64,000 nucleotides of DNA from Heloderma charlesbogerti. Taxonomy: Eukaryota; Chordata; Lepidosauria; Squamata; Helodermatidae. A program made the translations under genes and the position numbers. This document shows, one piece after another, positions 63,083 to 64,000 of this stretch. The stretch is from positions 372,001-436,000 of the forward strand of contig JANEZZ010000978.1 in the NCBI GenBank assembly GCA_026122225.1, in the 5' to 3' direction. The first letter of the stretch is position 1, and each line of letters opens with the position of its first letter. The notes beneath the pieces are model-generated. The model was not told where the DNA came from. It made no database searches and saw only the letters and a list, made by a program, of their open reading frames with translations.

Positions 63083-63925
63083 AGAGAGTAGCAGTGGAGT
63101 CTGCAGGGAGTTTATTTGGCCAGGGAGGAGAAATAGGACTGCTTGATCAGAGTTTAGGTTCTAGAGGAACCTGTACTACTCACTTCACTTTTCACATTAT
63201 TATTAGCTACTTTTTACATCAGGTAATACAAGATAATACAAATTCTGCATGACTTGAATTTTGAACTGCACAAATGTAGGGTATACATTTTTTTTTAAAG
63301 CCCTAATCATATCAGAGAACAGGTCTACCATTCCTGGTAGATCTGCTTACCGAGCTGAAGCTAGGCCTGAGCACCAGGTCCTGGCCTCTGGGAAATGCAT
63401 CTACTCAGTCTACCCCTCTGTTGTTTTTCCATGTGTAGAGCAGGGGCACTTCCAGACAGAGGGCTCTTAGCGCTACCAATCAGGAGGTATTGTGCAGCTA
63501 TTCTATCTTTTCTTCCTTAATGGATTTTCTGCAGTGAGAAAATAGAAAAAGTGATGGGAAAACACTGAGGGTTTACAAGACATCATCTGTAAAATTCTAT
63601 GAATTAGGCAGGGTGACGGCATGATAAAAGCCTTATCTGGAAGCACCCCTGGTGTCTGGACAGCGTCTGTCCACCCACTGCTGAATCCCTCAATTATTTG
63701 CCTGGCTCCCTTCACACACGTCATGGCCTTTGGATGTGGTCAATGGAGCAGGGGAGCGGGGCAGCTCAGCTCGCAGTCTGTCCCTGGGCTCTGCTCTCCA
63801 GGCAGCACACAAGTGTTGCCTGCAGGTATCCTCACAAGGTTCTTTATTACTACAATATATGGGAGAACCCTAACTTCTGAGGAGCTGTATGGCCCACTAC
63901 CTCCGCGCCAACATGGCCAGCACTG
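63083..63925. other. Unassigned DNA
   Basis: No supported feature. Confidence 0.5.
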
Positions 63926-63960
63926 AGAAAGAGAGAGAAAGAGAGAGAGAGAGGGAGGGA
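63926..63960. repeat. (GA)n microsatellite
   Basis: gagaaagagagagaaagaga followed by more ga and gggagggagg. Confidence 0.9.
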
Positions 63961-64000
63961 GGCCCCACCCAGATATCCAGGAGCAAAGAGAAATTAAAAC

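Noticed and set aside
1..64000. CRISPR array, prokaryotic operons, ribosome binding sites or origins
   Set aside because: The repeat content is that of a vertebrate nuclear genome; no regularly spaced short direct repeats with unique spacers were seen.

Overview
The window looks like non-coding chromosomal DNA of a squamate reptile (lizard or snake); I cannot name the species. The basis is the repeat mix: BovB (RTE clade) LINEs together with young CR1 LINEs ending in ATTCTATG repeats, L2 LINEs, a Penelope-like remnant, a MIR-like tRNA-derived SINE and hAT-type MITEs. I found no convincing exon of a host protein gene and no structural RNA gene. Nearly every long reading frame is either a decayed retrotransposon protein or a chance frame in GC-rich DNA.

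Layout. 0-9 kb: a CR1 tail, three complete copies of a TAGGGATG-ended MITE with perfect 8-bp target duplications, an L3-like CR1 fragment, an orphan coiled-coil reading frame (3963-4406) and a palindromic terminal-inverted-repeat element. 9-12.4 kb: nothing recognisable. 12.4-18 kb: BovB tails, a Penelope-like (GIY-YIG) remnant, a CR1 nested in an older CR1, and an L3-like LINE broken by a SINE and a MITE. 18-28 kb: two L2 LINEs on the minus strand separated by unassigned DNA. 28-41 kb: a stack of nested insertions. An old plus-strand CR1 is split by an unclassified segment, a full-5'-end CR1 (copy A), a 943-bp MITE and a BovB; a second internally deleted CR1 (copy B) lies head-to-head with copy A. 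41-53 kb: AT-rich repeat DNA, a roughly 490-bp palindrome, a SINE, one strong CpG island (about 45.1-46.0 kb) and older LINE pieces. 53-57.6 kb: a CR1 joined end-to-end to a 5'-truncated BovB, with one shared 9-bp duplication around the pair. 57.6-64 kb: an L2 tail, a second copy of the inverted-repeat element, hAT ends and a CR1 tail.

How it fits together. The autonomous LINEs (CR1, L2, BovB) encode endonuclease plus reverse transcriptase; CR1 also encodes a first protein with a zinc-finger-like head and an SGNH-esterase domain. All copies here are broken by frameshifts, stops, internal deletions or lost catalytic residues, so none appears autonomous. The short elements (MITEs, SINEs) depend on proteins made elsewhere. 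The only candidate host regulatory element is the CpG island, whose edge carries an ACTAYRNNNCCCR (ZNF143-type) motif that sits inside a dispersed repeat.

The most notable observations are the CR1-BovB chimera (53162-57555), the palindromic TAGGGATG MITE family, the hammerhead-core-like motif in the 43.1-43.6 kb palindrome and in the Penelope-like tail, and the CpG island with a repeat-derived promoter motif. Boundaries are by eye and usually good to within 5-20 bases; family names are by recognition, not by database search.
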